A stretch of 64,000 bases of DNA, from the NCBI RefSeq assembly GCF_000518985.1, contig NZ_JAEQ01000003.1, forward strand, positions 1-64,000, read 5' to 3'. Source of the DNA: Chelativorans sp. J32. GTDB taxonomy: Bacteria > Pseudomonadota > Alphaproteobacteria > Rhizobiales > Rhizobiaceae. The notes beneath the pieces are model-generated. The model was not told the origin of the DNA, did no database searches, and saw only the letters and a program-made list of their open reading frames with translations. Position 1 is the stretch's first letter; each line of letters begins with the position of its first letter. Made by a program: the position numbers and the translations under genes. Shown one piece after another: positions 51,940 through 59,382 of this stretch.

Positions 51940-52396
51940 GGGCAACAGCATTCGAAAGAAGGCGCAGCGCGGTGTCGTGCTGCTCGACGTGGTCGCCGCG
52001 CTTGCAATCGTCGCGCTCGCGGCCTTCGTGCTGATGCCACGCCCGCGTTCCAGCATCGGGGCTGCCGAGCTTTCTGCCGCGGCGGTTCGCGTCAGCGGGG
52101 AATTCCGCAAAGGCAGGGCGAAGGCGCTGACCACGGGGAGCGTCGCCGACGTGACGGTCGATCCGGGAAGCAAACGCATCCAGGTGGATGGCGCCGATCC
52201 GATCTCGATCAGGGACGGGGTGGCCATGAACTGGGTCACATCGGACCGGTGTCCCATACGAGGCGGAACCAGAGCCCTGCGCTTCCTTGCCGACGGACGG
52301 TCCTGCGGGGGCGTCATGACGCTGTCCGCCAGCGGCCGGGAGATCGAACTGCGCGTCGACTGGTTGACCGGCCGCGTGGAAATGAGCCCGAAATGA
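51920..52396 (+). CDS. gspH: type II secretion minor pseudopilin GspH-like
   Basis: A 158-residue protein whose N-terminus has a pseudopilin-like leader and helix, RKKAQRGVVLLDVVAALAIV, with Asp instead of Glu at mature position 5. The beta-rich remainder (AEFRKGR-like SGEFRKGRAKALTTGSVADV, then LRFLADGRSCGGVMTLSASG) matches GspH, where the FxxDGxxxGG pattern is common. The start overlaps the end of gspG. The Asp5 variant could affect assembly order. Confidence 0.82.
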   Translation: MCRASPRGNSIRKKAQRGVVLLDVVAALAIVALAAFVLMPRPRSSIGAAELSAAAVRVSGEFRKGRAKALTTGSVADVTVDPGSKRIQVDGADPISIRDGVAMNWVTSDRCPIRGGTRALRFLADGRSCGGVMTLSASGREIELRVDWLTGRVEMSPK

Positions 52397-52761
52397 CAGC
52401 GCGGCGCAGACGCGGCTTCACGCTGATCGAGGTTCTGGCCTCGCTTGCCGTCGCCGTGCTGCTGATCATTCCGATCGCGCGCATCATCACGGGCACCGCA
52501 GGCGCATTCGCGGGTCTGGAACGGTCGACCGAACGCCGTGTCGGCATGCAGGCTGCCATGGCGGCCGCGATGACCCTCAACCCGTTGCGAACGGGCCGGA
52601 GCGTGATCGGGGATTTCACGGTCACCGTGGAGCCGTACCGCTTCGAACGCGACGCTGCGTTGGCGCAGACCGGATGGCAGCTTTACTCCGTCACCGTTCG
52701 CAGCACCGACAGATCGGACGACGACGTGATGCAGACGGTGCGCCTCGGCAAGCTGCAATGA
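52393..52761 (+). CDS. gspI: type II secretion minor pseudopilin GspI
   Basis: A 122-residue pseudopilin: leader MTARRRRG cleaved before FTLIEVLASLAVAVLLIIPI, then a short globular domain (TVTVEPYRFERD, WQLYSVTVRS). GspI forms the pseudopilus tip with GspJ and GspK. The ATG overlaps the gspH stop (ATGA). Confidence 0.85.
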   Translation: MTARRRRGFTLIEVLASLAVAVLLIIPIARIITGTAGAFAGLERSTERRVGMQAAMAAAMTLNPLRTGRSVIGDFTVTVEPYRFERDAALAQTGWQLYSVTVRSTDRSDDDVMQTVRLGKLQ

Positions 52762-53408
52762 CGAGGAAACGCAGCGTTCGGGACGGCTTCACGCTGATCG
52801 AGGCATTGGCTTCGCTGGTGCTCGCGACGATGCTGTTTGGTGGGCTGTCACTCTACACCGGAACCTGGCTGCGCCACTGGCAGGGGATGATCGCCAGAGG
52901 CGGGCAGGAGGATACGGTGGCAGTGATTCTCGACCGGATGGTCGAGGACCTGGAGGCGGCGCAGCCCGGCTATTCCAACTCGGGAGGGGCCACTGAAGTC
53001 CGCTTCACCGGCCATGCCGACAAGGTCACCTTCGTACGTCCGGCGCTCGGCTACGAGCGGCGTGCGGGACTCGATGACATCACCTATTCGATGGGTCGGG
53101 CCGGAGCTGACGCGGCCCTTATCCGTGCCCGCCGCGATCACATGATGGGCGAGGGCGGGGAGGATCTTCCACTGGTGCGCGGCGATCTGAAGCTTTCGTT
53201 CAGCTATGCCGGGCCGGACGGCGCGCTCAATCCCGAATGGACAAGCACCAACCGCATGCCGTCCCTCGTCCGCATCGAAATATCCGGCAGTTCTCCCCGT
53301 CCGTGGCGGCAATGGGCCTATGCGCGGTTGCGCGTCGAGCTGCCCGCGCGTTGCGGCGCGGCTCAAGCGCTCGCGCCGTGTCTGCAGCGCTACGGCAACG
53401 GCTTCTGA
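52758..53408 (+). CDS. gspJ: type II secretion minor pseudopilin GspJ
   Basis: A 216-residue pseudopilin: leader MTRKRSVRDG cleaved before FTLIEALASLVLATMLFGGL, then a globular domain with ILDRMVEDLEAAQPGY and LVRIEISGSSPRPWRQWA. The length and the VRIEI strand fit GspJ. Last gene of the secretion operon; the ATG overlaps the gspI stop. About 100 bp downstream a recombinase remnant begins, so the operon ends at a probable element border. Confidence 0.85.
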   Translation: MTRKRSVRDGFTLIEALASLVLATMLFGGLSLYTGTWLRHWQGMIARGGQEDTVAVILDRMVEDLEAAQPGYSNSGGATEVRFTGHADKVTFVRPALGYERRAGLDDITYSMGRAGADAALIRARRDHMMGEGGEDLPLVRGDLKLSFSYAGPDGALNPEWTSTNRMPSLVRIEISGSSPRPWRQWAYARLRVELPARCGAAQALAPCLQRYGNGF

Positions 53409-53504
53409 ACTCCGCAGGGTTGTACGATTGGCGCCGGTAATAGGCTTGCAAAACAGTGTGGCATGCAGACGGCGCAGGACTGCCGCTGATTATCGACATT
53501 CACG

Positions 53505-53740
53505 CCTCCATGATATCGACGATTTCCTTGATCGCACGGTCCATTTTGGTGCGTTCGCACGGTCGCGCTCCATGCCGGCGCGGCGCTCGCGGTTCAGCCG
53601 ATTGCTCTCCTCCGCATAGGGGGCGCGCAGTGCGGCCTCGGCTGCCTCCGGCGCCATCACCCGTTCCTTGTCGTGCAGGAGCCGTTGGCGTATGTGCCGA
53701 GCAGACGAAACGGCTCTGGCCGCGCAGTGAGCATGGCCCG
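53505..53740 (-). pseudogene. second remnant of the large serine recombinase gene (3' part)
   Basis: The minus strand reads RVMAPEAAEAALRAPYAEES, then NRLNRERRAGMERDRA, and after frame changes the DRAIKEIVDI segment. It matches the recombinase remnant near 3340-3640 (MMAPEAAEAALRAYAEENNR) at the DNA level, with an internal deletion of about 50 bp and several indels. Orientation is the same as the left copy. Neither the catalytic domain nor the C-terminus is present. The rest of 53409-53795 holds nothing else recognisable. Confidence 0.85.
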
Positions 53741-53795
53741 CCGACACTGCGACAGGCCGCCGGATATGATCGGACTAGAGAGGCAGTGCTCTAAA

Positions 53796-54605
53796 TTAGC
53801 TCCCGTGCATCCGCCGGGAGACTTCTTCGGCCGCCGCAAGGACCGCCGGCAGTAAAGACGAGCGCAGCTCTTCTGTAAAACGGAAGCGCGGGACCGATAC
53901 GCCAAGAGCGGCAATAATCTCGCCGCGGAGCCCGCAAACCGGCGCTACGATTCCGTATCCGCTATCAGGATATTGCTCCTGCGTGCCTTCGGCATACCCA
54001 TCCTTTCGGATCTGCATGATCGAGGATCGAAGCGCTGCAGGTTCCGTGATCGTCTGCGGTGCGAGCGGTTCTAGCTCGACGCGCTTGAGGTAATTCTCAA
54101 GCTCGGCCTCGGAAAAACCTGATAGCAACAGCCTGCCGGCAGCACCGGCATAAAGCGGCTTTTCTACCCCGAGTGCCACGACGCGGCGGATGGATTGGCG
54201 GCCGACCACTTGTTCTAGGTCGACTCGATAGTCGCCCGAGACCACGCTGAGAACGACCGTCTCGTTGAAGGCCCGGCAAAGATCGCGCATCACTGGGCGG
54301 GCGACCTCGACGAGACCGGCATTACCGCGAGCGTCTTCTGCCAGCGCAACCAGGCGATAGCCGAGGCGATAGCGCCCGCTGTCCTCGTCCTTGGTGACGA
54401 AACCATGATGGCGGAGATTGACGAGGAGCCGCATGCACGTGCTGACATGCAATCCGGTGAGCTTGGCCAGCTCGGTCTGGGTCAGGCTCGGACCATAGCG
54501 CGAGAGCGCATCGAGGATCGAAACCGCACGGTCGAGGACGTTGACCCGATATTGCCGTGCACCGGCCTCTACACCTTCTTCCTCCTCGACGTCCCCGGTC
54601 ATCAT
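53796..54605 (-). CDS. IclR-family regulator of the CoA-transferase/dehydratase operon
   Basis: A 269-residue IclR protein of a different subgroup from A and B: winged helix (RAVSILDALSRYGPSLTQTE, then LTGLHVSTCMRLLVNLRHHG) and effector domain (NETVVLSVVSGDYRVDLEQV, YGIVAPVCGLRGEIIAALGV). It is the last gene of the minus-strand operon, 12 bp after the quinone oxidoreductase gene. It may control its own operon and the divergent ABC importer through the inverted repeat at 59300. Confidence 0.88.
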   Translation of the reverse strand: MMTGDVEEEEGVEAGARQYRVNVLDRAVSILDALSRYGPSLTQTELAKLTGLHVSTCMRLLVNLRHHGFVTKDEDSGRYRLGYRLVALAEDARGNAGLVEVARPVMRDLCRAFNETVVLSVVSGDYRVDLEQVVGRQSIRRVVALGVEKPLYAGAAGRLLLSGFSEAELENYLKRVELEPLAPQTITEPAALRSSIMQIRKDGYAEGTQEQYPDSGYGIVAPVCGLRGEIIAALGVSVPRFRFTEELRSSLLPAVLAAAEEVSRRMHGS

Positions 54606-54617
54606 CGGCCCCGTCGC

Positions 54618-55601
54618 CTATTCCAGCGTCAGGATGATCTTACCGATGTGCGCGCCACTTTCCATCCGCTGATGGGCGGCAGTGGCATGGGCCAACGGGA
54701 AAACCTGATCGATAACGGGCCGGAACCGGTCGGTGCGGATCAGCGGCCACACCTTGTCGCGAACCTCCGCCACCAGCCGCGCCTTTTCTGCCAGCGGTCG
54801 GCTTCGCAAGGTCGAGCCCGTAACGGTCAGGCCGTTCATCATTACGCGGGCGATGTCGAGTTGACCCATGCGGCCATGGTTGAAGGCGATGAAGACCAGT
54901 CGGCCTTTGGGAGCCATGGCGCGAATATTGCCCTCCAGATATGGGCCACCGACAATGTCGAGAACGACGTTGGCCCCGCCGTGGCGCTCACGCAGGATCG
55001 ACGCAAAATTCTCGCTGCGATAGTTGATCGTGGTTTCTGCGCCGAGTTTGCGGCACATCTCCGCCTTCTCCTCGCTGCCGCAGGTGGCCGCCACACGGGC
55101 ACCGAATGCCTTGGCAAGCTGGATCGCGGTCGTACCGATACCACTTGTTCCACCATGCACCAGAAGCGTTTCGCCTTCCGCCAGTCCGGCAATGTCGAAG
55201 ACATTTGTCCAGACTGTGACGATGGTCTCCATGAGGCCGGCACCTTCGACAAAGGAAAGATGCACGGGCAGCGGGAGCACCTGGCTGGCGGGCACGGCGC
55301 AGTATGAAGCATAGCCGCCCCCGGCCAGAAGAGCGACGACGCGGTCACCGACGGCGAAGTTCTCGACGCCCTCGCCAAGGGCTTCGATCGTTCCCGAAAC
55401 TTCAAGCCCCGGAATGTCGGATGCGCCCTTTGGCGGGGGGTAGACGCCACGGCGCTGGGCGAGGTCGGCTCCGTTCAGGCCGGCCGCGGCGACCCTGATT
55501 AGGACTTCGCCGGCGCCGGCCTGCGGCGCGGGCCGCTCTACAAGCCGCAAGACCTCCGGTCCACCTGCTTCGGCGATCTCGATTGCCCTCATCATCGACA
55601 T
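54618..55601 (-). CDS. NAD(P)H:quinone oxidoreductase-like (zinc-free MDR family)
   Basis: A 327-residue medium-chain reductase: N-terminal GroES-like domain (AIEIAEAGGPEVLRLVERPA, then AAGLNGADLAQRRGVYPPP), nucleotide fold with LLVHGGTSGIGTTAIQLAKA, and C-terminal GKIILTLE. No zinc cysteines are present. Such enzymes reduce quinones or enones with NADPH. ATG 55601 has AAGGAG upstream. In this operon it may reduce an enoyl product of the dehydratase, which is inference. Confidence 0.88.
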   Translation of the reverse strand: MSMMRAIEIAEAGGPEVLRLVERPAPQAGAGEVLIRVAAAGLNGADLAQRRGVYPPPKGASDIPGLEVSGTIEALGEGVENFAVGDRVVALLAGGGYASYCAVPASQVLPLPVHLSFVEGAGLMETIVTVWTNVFDIAGLAEGETLLVHGGTSGIGTTAIQLAKAFGARVAATCGSEEKAEMCRKLGAETTINYRSENFASILRERHGGANVVLDIVGGPYLEGNIRAMAPKGRLVFIAFNHGRMGQLDIARVMMNGLTVTGSTLRSRPLAEKARLVAEVRDKVWPLIRTDRFRPVIDQVFPLAHATAAHQRMESGAHIGKIILTLE

Positions 55602-55627
55602 TTCGTTCTCCTTGCGCCGGACCGGGA

Positions 55628-56914
55628 TCAGGCTTTTATTCTCCGGTCGATGAAGTCGCCCACCTTGGCAATCATCGCATCGTTGTCCCACAAGCGCGCA
55701 TCAACCATGCTTGCGCTCACCTCGAGCACTGGCAGGCCCGCCCGCTCTAGCATGTCGATGCACGCGCGCGTGCCGTAAGAGGAGAGCCGGTCGCCGATTG
55801 GCGTCAGCATCACCGCGCCCGATGCGCGAAAATCCTCTGCCTGCTTGAGAATCCATCCCGCCATCCATGGCGGCAGATGCAGCTGCTCATTCATGGAGAT
55901 CGAGCGCGCAGCAAGCGCGCGCAGTGGATCGTCCTTAAAATACTTACGGTAGCCGTCCGAGAAATAATTCGAGTACATCGACCAGACGAACACCGCATTG
56001 TGGCTTTCCTCGAAAGCCCGGTAAAAGCCCGTGTTGAACCACAGACCGGTGTTGAGCCACAGAAGCCGGGTCTTCTCACCAGGGCAGATCGCCTGTCGTT
56101 CCGCAATGCGGGCCTCTATACAATCGGCATAGGCTGCCGTGTGATCGACGGACCATTGCGAGCCGCGGTTCCATGTCGCCGCCATCACGTTTGTCAGCTG
56201 GTCGGGAAGGCTGACCGGGCATTTTTCGGCCGAAGCGATCGCATCTCGCGCGCGTGCGACGTTTTCTCCGGCTTTGTTTATGCGATGCATCTCGCCTTCG
56301 AACTCGTCCATGTCGAAGCGGCGCCCACAGGTGCGTTCTGCAACCTCGATAAGAGCCTTGAGCTGCTCGACCTGGTAATCAAGACGGTGGCTCTCGTAGA
56401 GCGTTTCCCAATCGTGCTGGGCCAGTTCCCACCAATTGGGGATCAGCTTTTTCTGCGCCGGAACGTCGAGAAAGAAGGTTTCGGCATCGAAGGCCTTCGC
56501 CCACTTCGATGAGATGCGCTGTGCATAATCCCCGCGCAGCCGGTCTAGGATCAGCGCCGGTTTCGGCAACCCGCCATAGGGGGCACGCTCTGGATCATTG
56601 TCGAGCGTCGTCATCATCGGCAAGCTGAGGTAGCGAGGCAGGTCGGCGTGGAAGCCGAGCTTCTCCATCAGGTCGAAATAGTAGGGCGACTGGCGCTTCG
56701 CGGAAATGATCGACGAGTACCAGGTGTTGGTTACGACCGGTACGTCCATCGTATGGAATATCTCGTGCGGGCTCACCGCAGCCGCGATCACATAGGGCTC
56801 GCCCTGTTCCATCGAGCGGGTCCTAAAATCGACGAACCAGCCTTTCTGCTTTTCTTTGGCCAGCGCCGTCGTCGCCAACGGCTCGTTGGCTACCGATGTG
56901 AAAATCTCACCCAT
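55628..56914 (-). CDS. 2-hydroxyacyl-CoA dehydratase/benzoyl-CoA reductase-like subunit 1
   Basis: A 428-residue member of the HgdB/BadDE-like family (PHEIFHTMDVPVVTNTWYSS, RRFDMDEFEGEMHRINKAGE, VLEVSASMVDARLWDND). Classical members hold an iron-sulfur cluster through three Cys and dehydrate 2-hydroxyacyl-CoA after ATP-driven activation. Here the usual N-terminal cluster Cys (after the PVE-type motif) is not seen: the corresponding stretch NTWYSSIISAKRQSPYYFDL has none. Cys occur later (RTCGRRF, KCPVSLP, YADCIEA, AICPGEK). The start at 56914 overlaps the stop of subunit 2. No activator ATPase gene lies in the window. Confidence 0.75.
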   Translation of the reverse strand: MGEIFTSVANEPLATTALAKEKQKGWFVDFRTRSMEQGEPYVIAAAVSPHEIFHTMDVPVVTNTWYSSIISAKRQSPYYFDLMEKLGFHADLPRYLSLPMMTTLDNDPERAPYGGLPKPALILDRLRGDYAQRISSKWAKAFDAETFFLDVPAQKKLIPNWWELAQHDWETLYESHRLDYQVEQLKALIEVAERTCGRRFDMDEFEGEMHRINKAGENVARARDAIASAEKCPVSLPDQLTNVMAATWNRGSQWSVDHTAAYADCIEARIAERQAICPGEKTRLLWLNTGLWFNTGFYRAFEESHNAVFVWSMYSNYFSDGYRKYFKDDPLRALAARSISMNEQLHLPPWMAGWILKQAEDFRASGAVMLTPIGDRLSSYGTRACIDMLERAGLPVLEVSASMVDARLWDNDAMIAKVGDFIDRRIKA

Positions 56915-58046
56915 GAGCCGTTCCCCCGTTCTGCAGACGCGCCGCAAGATCGGCGATGCCACCCAGACAGGCTTCGCCGTTGACCGGACCACGCAGCATG
57001 GGTGCGGCTATTCCGAGCCTTTCGAGGCGCACCCTCTCGTCCGGGTACTCCCAGCCGAGCGTGTCGTCGTTCTCCTCGAAATAGAAAGCGACAGCCTTTA
57101 CGCGGGCCTCTTCACCATTGAGATCAAGCTCGGGATGCCGTCTCTGGAACTGGCGCATGCTGATGCCGTAAAGGCGGTAGCGGGTCTCCAGTGCCTCGAT
57201 CGGCTCGGCCGCCTCGCTTACGTCATGCTCGTAGATCGCACCACCCCAATCGTGATCCTCGACCGCTACATCCAACCCATGAGCCGCCAAAGCTTCATAA
57301 AGCGATGCGTTCTCGTGCGGAGAACCTGAAAGTCCGATGCGGACCGCAGACGGGCAGGGTGGGAGTTCTGCCAGGCCCTCGATGATTGAGCAGAAGTCCT
57401 CGATAGGTTCATGCTGGCCGAAGGCCGCAAGCTTGAGCCGTTGCACGCCGTCAAGTTTCCCGCCAACGCTGATGTTTCGAAATGCCGCCCGTCCAGCGTT
57501 GTAGCGCACTATCTGCTGCGAGATCGAAGCCGAGTCGGGTCGTGTGCCGGTAACTTCCTCAAGGCGATTTGCGAACTCGCACAGCATCGAATGATTGTAA
57601 CGGACGCTGTAGTCGTGTGGCGTCTGCAGAAAATCCAGCAAGTACACGGGTGGAAGGCGCTCGCCGTGCTCCAGGCTCTTGGCATAGTCCAGGAGATAGT
57701 AGAACTGCAGCAGGCCCTCGGACGTGCGAGGAATTACCAGAAGGTCGAGCCACTGAAATTCTCCCTTCAGCATGCGGTCGAAAAGATGCCGGAGGTAGGC
57801 TTCGCGAACCGGCTCCATCAGTCTATCGGCGAACTCGGTTGTCAGATCCTCCGTACCTGGCGCTGTTCCCTTGAGGCGAAAAGGATAAGCTCTGCTCGCC
57901 GCGATCATTTCCACCGGCGCAGTTGCGCCGAGAAAGCCCACAACGGGCTCACCCTCCGCCTTCTTTTGGCGCGCAGTCGCGTCCGGGGCCGACCAGGCGC
58001 CCCCAAGCCGGGCTAACGCCCGTGCTGCGTTGTTGCCCATGATCAT
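56907..58046 (-). CDS. 2-hydroxyacyl-CoA dehydratase/benzoyl-CoA reductase-like subunit 2
   Basis: A 379-residue partner subunit with the family layout: VGFLGATAPVEMIAASRAYP, then FRLKGTAP, LMEPVREAYLRHLFDRMLKG, LDLLVIPRTSEGLLQFYYLL and a C-terminal GLSGSPHENASLYEALAAHG. Where related proteins usually have Cys (MEPxxCPF and IPRxCD) this one has Val and Ser. Both subunits therefore look cluster-poor. ATG 58046 overlaps the TGA of the CoA-transferase gene. The two subunits and the CoA-transferase are clearly one translationally coupled unit. The substrate acyl group is unknown. Confidence 0.75.
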   Translation of the reverse strand: MIMGNNAARALARLGGAWSAPDATARQKKAEGEPVVGFLGATAPVEMIAASRAYPFRLKGTAPGTEDLTTEFADRLMEPVREAYLRHLFDRMLKGEFQWLDLLVIPRTSEGLLQFYYLLDYAKSLEHGERLPPVYLLDFLQTPHDYSVRYNHSMLCEFANRLEEVTGTRPDSASISQQIVRYNAGRAAFRNISVGGKLDGVQRLKLAAFGQHEPIEDFCSIIEGLAELPPCPSAVRIGLSGSPHENASLYEALAAHGLDVAVEDHDWGGAIYEHDVSEAAEPIEALETRYRLYGISMRQFQRRHPELDLNGEEARVKAVAFYFEENDDTLGWEYPDERVRLERLGIAAPMLRGPVNGEACLGGIADLAARLQNGGTAHG

Positions 58047-59245
58047 TGCATTTGGGCCCCTGCCAAAAGGCTTTCTAGCTTGTCGCCATCGAAGCCCAGC
58101 GCGCGCAGCACATCCTCAGTATGCTCACCGAGGTCCGGCGACGTCGCAGTTGATTCCGGGGAATCCTCGTTCGCAAGGAAACCGCCATTAAGCACCTTCA
58201 TCTCGCGCCCCCACGAGGGCACGTCGATCGTCTGGAAAGTCGGCCGATCATTAAAATGCGGGTGGGCCACGATGCCTTTGAGATCCCTAACCACCGCCGC
58301 TGGAACGCTCGCCTTGTTCAGGGCCACCTCAAGTTCTTCCGCTTCCCATTCGGCGATTCGGCTGCTGACCATCGGGCGAAGCGTAGCGGCATGCTCCCAG
58401 CGGCCTGACGCATCCTTGTAGCGCGGATCGTCAATCAGCTCCTCAACGCCGAGAACCTTGCACAGGGCGGCGAACTGCTTGTCAGTATTGGCTCCGATCG
58501 AGATCGGACGATCACGGGTCGGGAACATGTCTGCGGTGGCACTCAGGCTGAAGCCCTTGTTGCCCACCCGTTTGGGGACGACGCCAGTCGCATTGTATTT
58601 GAGTATCATCGACGACATCAGCACCATTGACGCGTCCAGCATCGAGACGTCGAGACGCTGGCCTTCGCCCGTCCGCTCGCGGCGTAGTACAGCCGAGACG
58701 ATGGCGAAAGCGGCCATATGTCCGGAAAAGGTGTCGACCAGCGGAAATCCAACCTTCATGGGTGGATCCTGCTCGCTGCCCTGCAGCGACATCAGGCCCG
58801 ACATGGCTTGTGCGATATGGTCATACGCGGGATTGTCGCGCAGGATCGATTCCTGGCCGTAGCCGGAGATCGAGCAATAGATGAGGTCCGGCTTTATGGC
58901 ACGGCAGGCTTCGTAACCGAAGCCACGTGCTTCGAGCACCCCTGGCCGAAAGTTCTCCACCAGTACATCAGCTTCGGCAACGAGGCGGCGAAGGGCTTCG
59001 GCTCCCAGCTCGGTCGTCCAGTCTAGCGCGACCGACTTCTTACCGGCGTTGTAGCCGACGAAGTTGGGGGAGTTGCGGCCGAAACGCGGATCGTGTCCGT
59101 AGTACCGCATCACGTCGCCGTCGCCGGGTTTCTCAATCTTGATGACATCCGCCCCAAGCAGAACCAGCTGCCGCGTGCAAAAAGGGCCAGCCATGACATG
59201 CGTCAAATCAAGCACCTTCATGCCCTGCATTGCTTTCGCCATCAA
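58043..59245 (-). CDS. class III CoA-transferase (CaiB/BaiF family)
   Basis: A 400-residue CoA-transferase that would activate a carboxylic acid to its CoA ester. It has GMKVLDLTHVMAGPFCTRQL at the start, LLGADVIKIEKPGDGDVMR, YNAGKKSVALD, LVENFRPGVLEARGFGYEA and the probable catalytic Asp in VGFPLVDTFSGHMAA. First gene of the operon CoA-transferase, two dehydratase-like subunits, quinone oxidoreductase, IclR. The order matches pathways in which a 2-hydroxy acid is activated and then dehydrated. Confidence 0.92.
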   Translation of the reverse strand: MMAKAMQGMKVLDLTHVMAGPFCTRQLVLLGADVIKIEKPGDGDVMRYYGHDPRFGRNSPNFVGYNAGKKSVALDWTTELGAEALRRLVAEADVLVENFRPGVLEARGFGYEACRAIKPDLIYCSISGYGQESILRDNPAYDHIAQAMSGLMSLQGSEQDPPMKVGFPLVDTFSGHMAAFAIVSAVLRRERTGEGQRLDVSMLDASMVLMSSMILKYNATGVVPKRVGNKGFSLSATADMFPTRDRPISIGANTDKQFAALCKVLGVEELIDDPRYKDASGRWEHAATLRPMVSSRIAEWEAEELEVALNKASVPAAVVRDLKGIVAHPHFNDRPTFQTIDVPSWGREMKVLNGGFLANEDSPESTATSPDLGEHTEDVLRALGFDGDKLESLLAGAQMQ

Positions 59246-59299
59246 ACTCCTCCGGATCCCGGCGTAGACACGTCGGCTTTTTCACGATGTGATTTTCTA

Positions 59300-59335
59300 T
59301 TGCATAACATGATACATTCTGAAAAACTTATGCAA
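59300..59335. promoter_or_regulatory. inverted repeat in the divergent promoter region
   Basis: The 137-bp gap between the CoA-transferase operon (left) and the ABC importer (right) contains TTGCATAA (59300-59307) and its exact inverse TTATGCAA (59328-59335), separated by 20 bp, in an AT-rich stretch. The spacing (28 bp, start to start) is near three helical turns. It is a plausible operator for the IclR protein at 53796, allowing joint control of both operons. It is unlike the 25-bp operator of the rest of the window. Confidence 0.6.
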
Positions 59336-59382
59336 GAGGAAATCTGGAACGGACCGCAAGGGCCGGGCGGGAGGGAGGGAGA

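Noticed and set aside
50974-52758. Minus-strand frame of 594 codons opposite gspF-gspI
   Set aside because: It spans four real, overlapping secretion genes in antisense and has no domain pattern.
53409-53795. Second copy of the tRNA-fMet 3' end as a right attachment site near the second recombinase remnant
   Set aside because: I looked for the TTCAAATCCTACC and CCCCCGCAACCA pieces here and found neither.
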